Source: Saprospiraceae bacterium | Lineage (GTDB): Bacteria; Bacteroidota; Bacteroidia; Chitinophagales; Saprospiraceae | Assembly (NCBI GenBank): GCA_029252685.1 | Contig: JAQXAY010000234.1 | Coordinates: forward strand, 1 to 48,999 | Length of the DNA: 48,999 bases | Direction: 5' to 3' | Shown: in pieces, positions 28,264-40,600 of the stretch | Layout of the letters: the number at the start of each line of letters is the position of its first letter | Position numbering within the stretch: position 1 is the first letter of the stretch | Translations under genes and position numbers: made by a program | Notes under the pieces: generated by a model | Seen by the model: only the letters and a program-made list of their open reading frames with translations | Databases searched by the model: none | What the model was told of the DNA's origin: nothing

Positions 28264-31200
28264 ATGAACGACGCTTTTGCATCGGCAATCCGCAGATTAT
28301 CTGTGGTATGCTTTTTTATGATAAATTCCATATTGGCTTTCGCTCAACCTTGCGAATGTGCTAATTGTCCGCTTCCAATTACAGATAACGGTTCTTTTGA
28401 TGGTCTTTTGGATGTTACAGTTAATGGTCCAAATGACCTTGGTCTATGTCCACTTGAACAGGTTTGTTTTACTATAGACCATACCTGGATAGGTGATTTG
28501 TCTGTAAGTTTAACCTCACCTGCAGGTCTGAATTATCTTGTCATGGCTGATGCTAATAATGCAAGCGGAGGCTGCGGTACTAATGAAGACGATATTGATG
28601 TATGTATTGAGTTAGGTACAATGTCTCCATTGACAGGAGGTGCAGAATATAGTTGTAACAATGGTGGGGCTGCGCCTTGCCTAATAGGTGTTTGGAATGT
28701 TCCCTGTAATGTGACAGACCCCTTTGGAGGTGCTGTATCTGCACCGAATTGTGACTTAAATGATTTTAATATTCCAGGCGATCCTGCAAATGGTACTTGG
28801 GCTCTGACGATAAATGATGTTTGTGCTCAGGATGTTGGAACTCTGATTAACTGGTCTCTTGTTTTTGGGTGTGGTGTTATTGATTGTATATTATGTGAAG
28901 CTGATGGAGGTACATTGAATCAACCAGATGTTACTTCTTGTCAATTTGATCCAAGTTTGAACTTAAGTGTTAGCCCAGATTATGGATCGGGTGTCCCTCC
29001 TTCTGCTACAGAATATGGATATGTATACGCAGTCACTGATCTAGCCACAGGTTTAATAAATAGTTTTGAGTTAAATGCTAACTTCTCCGCATTGCCTGTT
29101 GGGGATTACTCTATCTGTGGATTATCCTATGCTTTCGTTGATGCAGTTATATATCCAACTTATATTGGTTCGCCTTATGCAGATCTTGAAGCTGATTTAG
29201 CCTTGTTGGATCCAGTTTTTTGTGGAAATCTTTCAACTAATTGTTTCGAGTTAGTTGTTGCTCCTTTGCCTACTCCAGGTATGGAGGCTGTGGATCTTTG
29301 TATAGGAGACTGTTATACATATAATGGAGTGGATTATTGTAATCCTGGTTTGTATCCTGTGATGATCACATCATATTTAGGTTGTGATAGTTTAGTGAAT
29401 CTAATGATCAGCCCATTATCTGATTCTAATGTGTTTATTGAAGGTCAGGTTTGTCCAGGAGAGACACTTGAAATAGGTGGAAGCGAATATCCCAGTGGTA
29501 ATCATTATCATTCGGATGTTGCTTATAATGGATGTGATAGTACCACAACCATTATAATAACAGAGTTTTTTGTAGCTGCATCAACCTCTACACCTCCTCC
29601 AATAACTTGCACAAATCCTTCAGTAATCATTACAAGTAGTGGTTCTTTTGGTTCTAGTTTTTTATGGTATGATGAGGATGGAAATCAAATATCAAGTCTT
29701 CCTGCAGTGGAAGTCTTTGAGGGTGGATGTTATGATTTAGTTGTATCAAGAGACTCTACAGGGATATCTTGTTCGGATACGTCAACTGTTTGTGTTGTAG
29801 AATTAATAGAAGAGACAGAAGTACCTACACTAACTGGTCCTACAGAAATATGCTATGGGGATACAATTACATTAAATGCCTCGATTGTTCCAGATTATCA
29901 AGATTATACTTGGACATTCCCTTCTGGGGTTGAAGTTTTAAATGGTGGAGATGGATTTCCTATCGCTATTTTAGTTTGGAATAGTCCAAATACGGGGACA
30001 GTCTGTGTAGTCGCCGAAGGCAGTTGTGGACCTTCTTTGCCAGGGTGTTTAGATATTGGATTTTCAATTGCATTAGATCCTCCTGCCATAAGTGGATTGG
30101 ATCAACTTTGTCCAAGTGATATTGCTGATTATGTGTCAGTTTTATCTGGAAGTAATGGATTTAATTGGACCTTGATTGGTGATGGGACAATACTCAATGG
30201 TCAGGGTACGGATACAGTTTCTGTACAGTGGAATAGTCCTGGGGTATGGCAAATATGTGCTAATGGTGTTTCTGATTGTGGAAGTGGTCCAATGACCTGC
30301 TTCCCAGTTTTAGTAAATTCTACGCCAGCTGCTCCCTTACTTACAGGTCCGTCTTTATTTTGTGATTTGGATACCTTGATGTTTACAGCTCAGGCATTTG
30401 ATCCATTGAATATTGGATTTAGCTGGGATATTCCTGGTTGTGCATCAGTCGTAGGTGGTAATGGAGCAGATACTCTTTTACTTTTGATGAATGAGCCTTG
30501 TGATTCGATTGAGGTTTGTGTAACCTCAGAAGGTGTTTGTGGTTTCGGGGAAAGTTCCTGTGCTGAAGCATTTCAGATAGCTGACGTAATTGCAGGTGAT
30601 ATTACTGGTAATCAAACACTTTGTTTAGATAATACAGAAACTTACCAAGTGCCTTTAAACGCTGATGCTATTAATTATGAATGGTTTGTGACAGGAGGTA
30701 ATCTGCTTTCTGGACAAGGTAGTAATGAGATTGATGTTTTATGGACTGATGCAGGTGTGGGCAGTATTTGCCTAGATATGTATGGAGCTTGTAATGTCGA
30801 CTCCTCTTCTTGTTTGGAGGTATATGTATTGCCTGAAGTTGATAGTATAAATGTAATTGGGGCGGATATTGTCTGTGATGGAAGTATCGTTGATTATACG
30901 GTTGAGAATCCTGATACTTTGATTAATACATTTGTTTGGACCAATACCTGTGGTCTGATTTTAAGTGGTCAAGGTTCAGCATCTATAGAAATAGACTGGA
31001 CAGGCTGTCCATCAGGCGGTGAGGTTTGCGTATACGGATCTGGAGATTGTTCTGACAGTCCCTTGTATTGTTTTGATGTTACTGGCGGAACGATTCCAGG
31101 TGATCCAGTAATTAATGGAGCTGATACAAGTTGTGTTGCTATCACTGATACTTATTGTGGTACATCAAGTGATGCCTCCTTGTATAGTTGGACTGTAGTA

Positions 31201-34200
31201 GGAGGAACTATCATTGGAAGTGCTTCGGACTTGTGTGCGGAAGTAACTTGGGAGCAATCGGGAGTTGGTCAAGTTTGTTTAGTCACTGAAAATGGCTGCG
31301 GTAGCTCAGTACAAACTTGTTACGATGTTGTTCTAGGTGATGCTCCTCCTGTGCCAGATATCCAAGGTTCCCTGTTTTCATGTGTAAACGAAGTGCAATC
31401 CTATTCTTATACGATTGCATCAACTAATATAATAAGCGTAGAATGGGCTATCCCAGATGCTTGTGGATCAATTATATCTGATCCGATTTCATCGAGTGTA
31501 GATGTAGAATGGCTAAATGCTGGAGATTGTGAGGTATGTATCCGAGTTGAAAATTCTTGCGGATTTGGACCCTGGTTATGTGAGTCTGTATTCGTTCAAG
31601 CACTTCCTACTCCTGATGCAGGAATTGATGATGAGGTTTGTGGTTTGGATTATAATCTTTCTGCTTCAGTTGGAATGGGTATGCTGTCTTGGGATGCAGA
31701 CGGTCCTGGAGATGTTGTATTTAGTAGTATAGGAGTTGCTAGTCCTGCTATTAGTGTTTCTATTCCAGGTGTATACACCTTAGTACTAGAAGAAGATATA
31801 TCTGGATGTATCGTTTCAGATACGGTGCTTATTCAATTTAATGAAGTGCCTACAGCGTCCCCTGTTGTGGATTATACTTGTGATGGAAGTTCAGAGAATT
31901 ATCAGTTCAGTATAGAAATGCTTGCGGGTAGCTCACCTTATACGATTAATGGAATTTCTGGCACATGGGTGGGACAGGTATTTACCTCTGATTTCATTCC
32001 TAGTTCATCGAATTATTCAGTTGAAGTCTTTGATGCAAAAGGTTGTGGTCCTGTTATTATTGAAGGAACTCATGCATGTCCATGTATTTCTGAGGTTGGT
32101 CAATTTGCTGATACTACGTATCTACTTTGTGTTGATGAAACTTTAGACCTTCCAGATCCTACAGGTTTGGTGTTAGATGATAATGATGTTTTATCTTATA
32201 TAATTACTTCAGTTCCTCCAAATAGTATGGATCTTATGTCGGGTCTCATTGAGCACAAAACCGATAATATAGTAACATTCATCCCTGGAATGCTTGAAAA
32301 TACTACGTATTATTTAACAGCTTTGGTTGGTGATGAAGTTTTGGGATTAGTAGATCCTAATGATGCTTGCGTTTCTTTCAGTACTTCAATTAAGTTTAGT
32401 TTTACGGCCTTACCAAATTTCTCATTTGCCACTCCAGGTGTAGACCTATGTTTTGGTGAGCCTGTTGTTGCTGAAGTTAGTATTCAGGATGCAATTTGTG
32501 CAGATGTGAAATTAGACTTTGGTAATGGCTTAGAGCAAGATTACACTTGTTTAGAGGATGGAGATCTTATTATTTTGCCCTTAAATCTTCCAGGTAACTA
32601 TACTGTTACGGTTATATCTTTAAGCAACGAGAATGGTTGTACGAATAGCTCACTAGCTGAATTTGAAGTGAATATTCAAGAAATTGATGGGGTATTGTTA
32701 GAAACAGATGCAAGTGTTTGTAACAGTACTGAAACAGGTATGACTACTCAAATCGATCTTTCTAATTATATAATATCAAATACTTCAAATTCATTGATTT
32801 GGAAAGATATTTCAGGTTGTCCCTTTAGCGGTAATCTTCCAATTATAGATCTTCAGGGAGTAAGTCCTGGTCAGTATACCTTTTCTTGTGAGGTAGATCC
32901 TTTAGTTTCTAATTGTATTTCAGCTCCAGCGTTTATTGTGTTAACTGTTGAAGATTGTGATTGTCCAGAACTTGATGTTCTTGTTCCGGGGGATTTATGT
33001 AACAGTGCAGCATTCTTGCAGCTCAATGATTTAATAATAGATAACACAGTTGTTGTTGATTGGAATATCATATCTGAGCCAGGTACTGCTGGTTATGCAG
33101 CAGCATCTCTCATAGGTTCTGGGTTAGATTTAACAAATTCTGCACCAGGGGTGTATCAGCTTGGATTAGAGTTTACAGGAAGTGCGCCCTTAGGTTGTGT
33201 GTTGACAAATAGCCTTCAGGTTCAGTTATCGGATCAACTTGAAGCTGGAATATCACTCGGTATACTTGAATTCTGTTTTGAGAGTGGAGAACAAGTTGCC
33301 TTAGGTGAACTGTTGCAGGGTAGTGACGTAGGAGGTATATGGACAGAAGAATCTGTTGTGTCTTCCACAGGAAACGCTTTTTCTGCTATAGCTGGGACAT
33401 TTGATGTTCAAACCCAAAACGTGGGCTTATATAATTTCCGCTATTTAGTGGACTCAGAAGATCCTTGTTTGGACAATGCTACTGATGTTTTCGTTCGGGT
33501 AAATGCTAATCCAATTATTGATATGGAGGATACTGGTCCATTGACCTGTACCGATCCATTAGGAGAGATAAGTACACTTCAACAAAGTAGTTATTCTTAT
33601 CAATGGCTATTTGGAGGCTTTTTGGTTTCAGAGGATTATTCTGTGGAGGTTGACTTAGGCGGCTCTTATGAACTGATAGTGATCGATGAACTTACTTTTT
33701 GTGAGTCCAAGGGTTCTGTGTTTATTGATTCATACCAGGAAACGCCTGTTTTGAGTCTTGATTTTGAAGATGTCATCTGTCATAACCAGGCAACTGGTAT
33801 TGTTGAGGTAGAAAATACTTTAGGAGGTGAAGGGCCTTACGTTTATTCATTGAATGGGGGAGACTTTACTTCGGAGACTGTATTTGATAACCTAGTTGCA
33901 GGTACTTATGAGGTTGTTGTTGAAGATTTAAATGGCTGCGTAGGGGTCGAAAGTGTGGACTTGATTAACCCAGATCCACTTGAGATAAGTGTCGATCTAG
34001 ATTATAGTATTTTTTCAAATGGTTTTATAGGGGTTGGAGATAGTATCCAGATAGATGCCATTGTAAATACGTCTATTGGGAATATTCAGTCTGTTATTTG
34101 GAGCCCTTCTTATTTGGTAGATTGTGATACTTGCCTAACCGTGTATGCATACCCTGAATTTACTACAAATGTGGGTGTTGAAGTTACTGCTGGAGGCTGT

Positions 34201-34533
34201 ATTGCTTATGAAAATATGCAATTACTGGTTCGAAAAGATTATGATGTTTTTGTTCCTAATGTGGTTTCTGCAAACAATGATGGTAAAAATGATATTTTCT
34301 TTATTCAAGGGGGAGATAAGGTTCAAGTGATCCGAGATTTCGAAGTCTTTGATCGATGGGGGAGTTTGATGTTTAGAAATTCAGAATTCTTACCGAATAA
34401 TTCTGCTGAAGGCTGGGACGGTAATTTTGGAGGTGAGTCGGTAAGTGTTGGAGTTTATGTGTATACATTTGAAGTTGAATTTATTGATGGACGGATTAAG
34501 CAGTACCATGGTAGTGTTTCTCTTGTTCGCTAA
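28264..34533 (+). CDS. giant secreted P-domain protein 2, type B T9SS sorting domain (seven PKD-like repeats)
   Basis: A 2089-aa paralogue of its neighbours. The ATG at 28264 (MNDAFASAIRRLSVV...) begins a signal peptide ending at AFAQ (residue 28); an in-frame TTG at 28237 is rejected. Parts in order: PCECANCP and P domain (29-208, HTWIGDLSVSLTSPAG), CGLSY domain (212-333), two GCDS repeats (340-435), one Cys-paired Ig-like domain (437-516), seven PKD-like domains (517-1112), one further Ig-like domain, a module shared with proteins 1 and 3 (PCISEVG, NDACVSF, DCDCPELDV), a SprB repeat (1828-1915) and the type B T9SS domain (1991-2089, NVVSANNDGKND, FDRWGSLMF). Cysteines are frequent and mostly paired within each domain, suggesting disulphide bonds after export. 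A strong terminator follows. Confidence 0.9.
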   Translation: MNDAFASAIRRLSVVCFFMINSILAFAQPCECANCPLPITDNGSFDGLLDVTVNGPNDLGLCPLEQVCFTIDHTWIGDLSVSLTSPAGLNYLVMADANNASGGCGTNEDDIDVCIELGTMSPLTGGAEYSCNNGGAAPCLIGVWNVPCNVTDPFGGAVSAPNCDLNDFNIPGDPANGTWALTINDVCAQDVGTLINWSLVFGCGVIDCILCEADGGTLNQPDVTSCQFDPSLNLSVSPDYGSGVPPSATEYGYVYAVTDLATGLINSFELNANFSALPVGDYSICGLSYAFVDAVIYPTYIGSPYADLEADLALLDPVFCGNLSTNCFELVVAPLPTPGMEAVDLCIGDCYTYNGVDYCNPGLYPVMITSYLGCDSLVNLMISPLSDSNVFIEGQVCPGETLEIGGSEYPSGNHYHSDVAYNGCDSTTTIIITEFFVAASTSTPPPITCTNPSVIITSSGSFGSSFLWYDEDGNQISSLPAVEVFEGGCYDLVVSRDSTGISCSDTSTVCVVELIEETEVPTLTGPTEICYGDTITLNASIVPDYQDYTWTFPSGVEVLNGGDGFPIAILVWNSPNTGTVCVVAEGSCGPSLPGCLDIGFSIALDPPAISGLDQLCPSDIADYVSVLSGSNGFNWTLIGDGTILNGQGTDTVSVQWNSPGVWQICANGVSDCGSGPMTCFPVLVNSTPAAPLLTGPSLFCDLDTLMFTAQAFDPLNIGFSWDIPGCASVVGGNGADTLLLLMNEPCDSIEVCVTSEGVCGFGESSCAEAFQIADVIAGDITGNQTLCLDNTETYQVPLNADAINYEWFVTGGNLLSGQGSNEIDVLWTDAGVGSICLDMYGACNVDSSSCLEVYVLPEVDSINVIGADIVCDGSIVDYTVENPDTLINTFVWTNTCGLILSGQGSASIEIDWTGCPSGGEVCVYGSGDCSDSPLYCFDVTGGTIPGDPVINGADTSCVAITDTYCGTSSDASLYSWTVVGGTIIGSASDLCAEVTWEQSGVGQVCLVTENGCGSSVQTCYDVVLGDAPPVPDIQGSLFSCVNEVQSYSYTIASTNIISVEWAIPDACGSIISDPISSSVDVEWLNAGDCEVCIRVENSCGFGPWLCESVFVQALPTPDAGIDDEVCGLDYNLSASVGMGMLSWDADGPGDVVFSSIGVASPAISVSIPGVYTLVLEEDISGCIVSDTVLIQFNEVPTASPVVDYTCDGSSENYQFSIEMLAGSSPYTINGISGTWVGQVFTSDFIPSSSNYSVEVFDAKGCGPVIIEGTHACPCISEVGQFADTTYLLCVDETLDLPDPTGLVLDDNDVLSYIITSVPPNSMDLMSGLIEHKTDNIVTFIPGMLENTTYYLTALVGDEVLGLVDPNDACVSFSTSIKFSFTALPNFSFATPGVDLCFGEPVVAEVSIQDAICADVKLDFGNGLEQDYTCLEDGDLIILPLNLPGNYTVTVISLSNENGCTNSSLAEFEVNIQEIDGVLLETDASVCNSTETGMTTQIDLSNYIISNTSNSLIWKDISGCPFSGNLPIIDLQGVSPGQYTFSCEVDPLVSNCISAPAFIVLTVEDCDCPELDVLVPGDLCNSAAFLQLNDLIIDNTVVVDWNIISEPGTAGYAAASLIGSGLDLTNSAPGVYQLGLEFTGSAPLGCVLTNSLQVQLSDQLEAGISLGILEFCFESGEQVALGELLQGSDVGGIWTEESVVSSTGNAFSAIAGTFDVQTQNVGLYNFRYLVDSEDPCLDNATDVFVRVNANPIIDMEDTGPLTCTDPLGEISTLQQSSYSYQWLFGGFLVSEDYSVEVDLGGSYELIVIDELTFCESKGSVFIDSYQETPVLSLDFEDVICHNQATGIVEVENTLGGEGPYVYSLNGGDFTSETVFDNLVAGTYEVVVEDLNGCVGVESVDLINPDPLEISVDLDYSIFSNGFIGVGDSIQIDAIVNTSIGNIQSVIWSPSYLVDCDTCLTVYAYPEFTTNVGVEVTAGGCIAYENMQLLVRKDYDVFVPNVVSANNDGKNDIFFIQGGDKVQVIRDFEVFDRWGSLMFRNSEFLPNNSAEGWDGNFGGESVSVGVYVYTFEVEFIDGRIKQYHGSVSLVR
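29812..31600 (+). repeat. seven tandem PKD-like (PKD_6-type) repeats in giant protein 2
   Basis: Each repeat is about 85 residues (about 255 bases). Shared pattern: G-x-x-x-x-C near the start, Y/F-x-W in the middle, a GQG-T/S-type turn, V-x-W, then VCV-x-x-x-x-x-CG and a final C. Four Cys positions recur in most copies. Repeat 5 (TCGLILSGQGS) and repeat 3 (WDIPGCASVVGG) are subtypes that reappear in the next gene. Confidence 0.85.
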
Positions 34534-34560
34534 AGAATAATTGTAGGTGTTAAGTATTTT

Positions 34561-34592
34561 GACCTCTGAGTGTTTACTCAGGGGTCTTTTTT
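34561..34592 (+). terminator. terminator of giant gene 2
   Basis: GACCTCTGAG (34561-34570) pairs with CTCAGGGGTC (34577-34586) across a 6-base loop, followed by TTTTTT. It starts 27 bases after the stop codon. Confidence 0.92.
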
Positions 34593-34685
34593 AATGTTAA
34601 TTATTTATTAATAAAGAATATAATTTTTTACTTTGCAATGGTTTAAAGAATAAACCCCCTGGTATATAAGAATAATTGATACATT

Positions 34686-37600
34686 ATGAGCTACTCCAAA
34701 CTTTGGATGCACTTGCTGTGCATTCCACTCCTCTTTTTGTACACAAATCTGTCTGCACAAGAACCCTGTGAATGTTCGAACTGTCCTGTTGCAATTACGG
34801 ATAACGGTACTTTTGATGCTAATTTGACTGTTTCGACTTCTGGCCCCAATGATCTAGGTCTATGCCCTCTTCAGGAAGTTTGTTTTACAATAGACCATAC
34901 CTGGGTAGGAGATTTATTTGTCACTTTAACATCTCCCAGTAACTTAAAGTATTTTGTAATGGCAGATGCTGGTAACGCTGGAGGAGGCTGTGGAACTAAT
35001 GAACCAAATGTTGATGTGTGCATTACTTTAGGTACAGGTAATCCGCTGACAAATAACACAGAGTATGTTTGTAATAATGTAAATCCTTGTTTGTTCGATA
35101 ACGATTGGACTGTTCCTTGTGGAGGAGTTAATAGTCCGTTAAGTACTGCTGTGCAAGCACCAGGCTGTGATCTAAATGCATTTAATGTAGCCGGGAATCC
35201 AGTGAATGGATTGTGGGTTCTCTCAATAACAGATGTTTGTGCACAAGATGTAGGATTTTTAACGAATTGGAGTCTTAGTTTTGAATGTGGTCTTTTGGAT
35301 TGTTTTACTTGTTCGGCAAATGGAGGAGAATTGACTCAGCCTGATGTTGAATCTTGTAGATTTGAACCCGAGTTAATTCAAAATCCATTTCCTTTTTATC
35401 AAAATCCACTAGATACACCAGATCCAGCCGAATATGGTTATGCATTTGTTATTGTAGATGATAATACAGGAGCTATAATTAGTATAGTGCCGACAGTCAA
35501 TCTAATTTCTGCAGACCCTGGAACTTACACTGTTTGTGGTCTATCGTATTATTTTGATGATTTTGGTGATGCTCAGTTATTTGTTGGGCAACAATATAAT
35601 ACACTAGTTGAGGATCTTTCTTCTGGGAATCCGTCATTCTGTGGAGATTTATCAGATAATTGTTACGAGGTAACTGTGCTTCAGGATTCTGACGATACAG
35701 ATATATCAGATGTGCTTTGCCTAGGAGATTGTTATGAAATTGGAGCATTTATATTTTGTACTCCAGGTTTGCATCCCATGAATCTTGTAAATCAAGACGG
35801 TTGTGACAGCGTAGTTAACCTATTTTTAGATCCCATTTTTCCTGTTTTTAATTCTATACAAGAATTAGTGTGTGCAGGAGATTCGATTTTGATTGGTGGT
35901 ATTTTATATGGTGAAGGCGATACTTTAATTAATGGAATAGCAGCAAATGGTTGTGATAGCACAACATCAATTATAGTATCTGAATTTATTGTAGAATCTG
36001 GTATTTATCCTTTGGTTCCAGGTTTGGATAGCTTGAGTTGCACAAACAATATGGTTCAAGTAGAGGCTTATGGTTCTATTGATGGTCTTTATGAATGGTT
36101 TGATTCTGATGGTAGTCTTGTTAATACGGGAGAAGATTTTGAGGTGACTATAGCAGGTTGTTATGACCTTATAGTGTCTAGAGATTCGTCTGGATATTTC
36201 TGCACAGATACTGCCTTTATTTGTATTGGTGAAATTTTACCTGAGATTGTAGATCCAATCATAGATGGAGAGACATTTTTATGTGTAGGAGATACTATTG
36301 TGTATTCTATTATTAATCCTGATCCAGCATACATTGATTATAGCTGGAATCTACCTGCCGATATTGTAATATTATCTGGGGGAGATGGATTTTCAAGTGT
36401 TGAAATAGAGTGGAACTCAATATTTACAGGTGAAATTTGTGTGCAGACAGAAACAGCCTGTGGTTTTTCAGATGAAGTTTGCTTAGCAATTAGTTTTGAA
36501 TTTGAATTGGAAGCGCCTGTCGTTGATGGAGATGCCTTGGTATGTGTTGGAGATGCAGTTTATTATAGCGCTTCAGTAGATGGTTCAGATGATTTCTTTT
36601 GGACTATAACTGGAGGTTCTATACTTAGTGGACAATTTACTGAAGAGGTCTCTGTTTTCTGGGGTACGGATGGGGGAACCATATGTGCCAGTGGCCTTTC
36701 TTATTGTGGGACAGGACCCGCATCTTGTTTTGATGTAGCTGCTAATTTTCCTCCAACTGTAGCAACAATTAGTGGAGAAGATACGATCTGTGCAGGTAGC
36801 ATGACAAGTTATTTACTGGATGTAGATACGAACACAGATAGTATATTTTGGGATGTTCCTTCCTGTGTACAGATATTGAGTGGTCAAAATTCGGAAGAGC
36901 TTGAGCTGTCCTGGCCTGAGGATTGTTCGGGTGGAGTTATTTGTGTTGAAACTTATAATGTTTGCGGTGCTGGTGAAACGGATTGTTTTGATGTAGCGGT
37001 AATTCCAGTTGCGGTTCCTCAGGGCATACAAGGACCTATCGAGGTTTGCGCTGGAACATATGAGTTTGTTCAGCCTGATCTCCCAGAAGCGATTTCTTAC
37101 CTATGGACTACTTCTGCTGGAAATATTATATCAGGTCAAAGTAATGATACAATAAATGTAGACTTTTTTGATCCTGGATTTATAGACCTTTGCGTTGAGA
37201 TATCGACTGAGTGCCATACGCTAGATCCTAATTGTTTATCGATTGAAGTTCTTGGGACTATTTCAATTCCATTAATTGAAGGTTTAATTTCTGTGTGTCC
37301 AGATTCAACGGCTCAGTATTCTTTAATTAGTCCCGATCCTTTAGTTGCTTCTTATTTATGGACTAGTTCTTGTGGGGTAATTATTGGTAATGTGACGAGT
37401 GATTTAGGTATTTCAGTTGATTGGACTTCTTGTCCAAGTGGTGGTCAAGTTTGTTTAGAAGCCACTGGAGTGTGTGGAGAAATTGAAATTACATGCCTTG
37501 ATGTGGAAATGATTTCTATTCCTGCTGCGCAAGATCTGTTGGGTCCAGATGAAGTTTGTTCATTTGATACCATATCTTTTGAAGCAAGTGGTAGTGAAAC

Positions 37601-40600
37601 CGATATATTAGAATACTTGTGGGATATTCCAGATTGTGCAACACTTATTTCTGGTCAAGGGACGAATCAAATCGAATTAGTTTTTTCAGAGTTTTGCGCT
37701 ATTGAATCAGTTTGTGTAAGTGCTACGAATGCTTGTGCATTTGGTCCAGAAAATTGTTTGGATGTATTGGTGAATACACCTCCTGCTGCTGGAGATATTA
37801 GCGGTGAGGACATTGTATGTTTAGAAACAGAATACTTGTACTCTATTCCTCCAATCGCAGAAGCTACAGACTATATATGGTCTTTCTCTGGTGCAACAAT
37901 CTTAGCTGGTCAAGGAACGGAGGCCATAGAGCTTATATGGACTGAGGGTGGCGATCAAACAATAACGTTAAGTATGACGACTGATTGTGGGCTTATTCCA
38001 GTAGCAGATTTTGCTGTATTTGTTCAGGCAAATATGGAAGTACCAGAGATTTTAGGAGAGGACTTGGTGTGTGATAGCACTACTGTTACCTACTCTCTTT
38101 TAAATGGTATTCCTGAGGTTTTATCTTTTAACTGGACTACTAGTTGCGGTCTTATTTTATCGGGCCAAGGTACTTCTTCTATTGAAATCGATTGGACTGA
38201 TTGCTTAGTTGGAGGTCAAGTTTGTGTAATTGCAAATGGACCTTGTGATAATAGTCCTGAGGTTTGCTTTGATGTAAGTGTTCAAACAAACCCTGAATCT
38301 CCTGTTATACAGGGTGTTGACGCTTCTTGTGAGTCGAGCTTAGATTCATACTGTGTAGATTCTCAAGGTGCGGAAGACTATGATTGGACAATTCTTGGAG
38401 GTCAGATTATTGATGGGATTTCTACAGATTGTATTTCTGTAGAATGGGATACAGAAGGCATTGGGCAAGTATGTGTTCAAACATCAAATACTTGTGGTTT
38501 GAGTCCGCAGGTCTGTATGGATGTTGATATTGATGGTCTGCCAGCTGTGCCTATTTTGGATGGTGTAAGTTTATCTTGTATTGATGAAAGTCAGACTTAT
38601 ACGATCCTAAATCTTGAATCAGATATAATTGGAATAGATTGGACGATTACAAATAGTATAGGATTTATCTTTAGCGGCCAAAATACAGATGAGATTGTTG
38701 TGAATTGGCTTGGATCTGATCTTGGTGAGATTTGTGTAAGTGTTGAGAATGAGTGTGGTATTAGTCAAGCTTGCATTGAAGTTAATGTAGTTGATATACC
38801 AGAGCCTATAGCTGGTTTAGATGATGTTATTTGTGGTTTATCATATAGTCTTGAAGGATCTGGCGGCTCGGGTCTTATAAATTGGTCTTTGGTCTCAGGG
38901 CCTGGATCAGTATATTTTGAAAATGAAAACGAACTCTCCACGGAGGTCACGGTTGATCAATCTGGTTTGTATGTATTCGAATTAGAAATCAATGACTCCG
39001 GCTGTGTGGCTTTTGATCAAGTGGAGATTAGATTTGATGAAATACCAATCCTTGGAGTGGTTACAGCCCCTGTTTGTGATGATATTGCTGATAACTATAC
39101 AATTACAATTGAAGTTTTGAATGGGTCAGAACCTTATACTGTATATGGATTGAGTGGTACTTGGTTTGGGAATATATTTACTTCGGATCTTATACCATCA
39201 GGTGATTCCTATGATGTAGAGATTTATGATAACAATGGCTGTGGACCAGTTGTGTTGTCTGGGGAGCACATTTGTCCTTGTATCTCAGATGCTGGAACCT
39301 ATGTAAATCAAGAAATCAATTTATGTGGTGATGAAGTTTATGATTTGCAGCTGGGACTTGATACAATACTCGATGCAAATGATATTTTAACTTATTATAT
39401 CTTATCTGAATTACCTATTGATACAATTGATCCTGCCTCTATCATGAATGTAAGTCAAGATGATTCTGTACTCTTTGTTCCAGGAATGGAGTATGGTGTG
39501 GAATATTTTGTAGTCATTGGTGTGGGTAATGAGCTTGTGGGGACTACAGATCTAAGTGATCCTTGTTTGTCGCTGTCAGAGGTGGCTTCAATCAGTTTTA
39601 CTCAGAATCCCGAAGTTTCTTTTGTGTTGAATGAGCAGGCATTTTGTGAAGAAGAGTCAGTGGTGGTTGCTATGTCTATTCAGCACAGTGCTTGTGCAGA
39701 TATTATCATTAGTGATGGTTTGGGCAACACCTTTGAATTTTATTGTGTAGGAGATGGTGATGAACTAGTTTTAGGTGATTTTGCTCCAGGCAATTACAAC
39801 TTAGTATTAGAATCGATAATAGGACAAGATTGCATTGGTATACCAGGTGCAGATACAGATGTTATTGTTTATCAAGTTCCTGAACTGGAAATTACTGAGC
39901 TCGTGGAGGTGTGTAATAGCACGGATTCTGGGAATTCAACCTTCTTTAATCTTACAGATATTATTGAGCTTGGGAATGGACCTTTCGAATGGGAGAATTT
40001 AGATAATTGCCTAGCTTCGGGTACTATGCCTGCACTAGATTTTGAGGGAGTTGCTCCGGGTAATTATACCTTTAGAGTTTCTACCACTACAGCTTCTGCA
40101 CCTTGTGAAGACGAAGTATTAGAATTTACTATTGTTGTTCTCGATTGTACTTGTCCAAATTTAAATGTAAGTATTCCAGCAGTTCATTGTAACGGTGATG
40201 CTTTGATTGATCTTGGTCAATATTTAGAGGATCCTACTGTACTTGTAAATTGGAATTTAAGTAATACACCACCAGTTGGTGTTTATAGTCCTCCAAATCT
40301 TACAACGTCAACATTAGATATCACAGGTTCTACTCCTGGACTTTATACGCTTGGTCTTTTATTTAACGGAACAGCTCCAGTTGGTTGCGTATTGGAAAAT
40401 TCATTGAATATTCATTTGTCTGGTCAACTAAGTTCAGGTACACCTTTAGGTACTCTAGAATTTTGTGAGGGGGACGATGCTTTTGTAGATTTATCAAACT
40501 TACTTAGCGGAGCAGATACTGGAGGTTCTTGGACAGAAATTTCTGCAGTAGCATCTTCCGGAGGTGGCTTTGATTCTGCAAATGGTACATTGAATATCTA

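Noticed and set aside
23530-34670. Recurring CCTGGT/ACCAGG in leaders of giant genes 1, 2 and 3 (near 23536, 23569, 28229, 34657)
   Set aside because: Six bases only, in differing orientation and distance from the start codons and without shared flanks; chance cannot be excluded.
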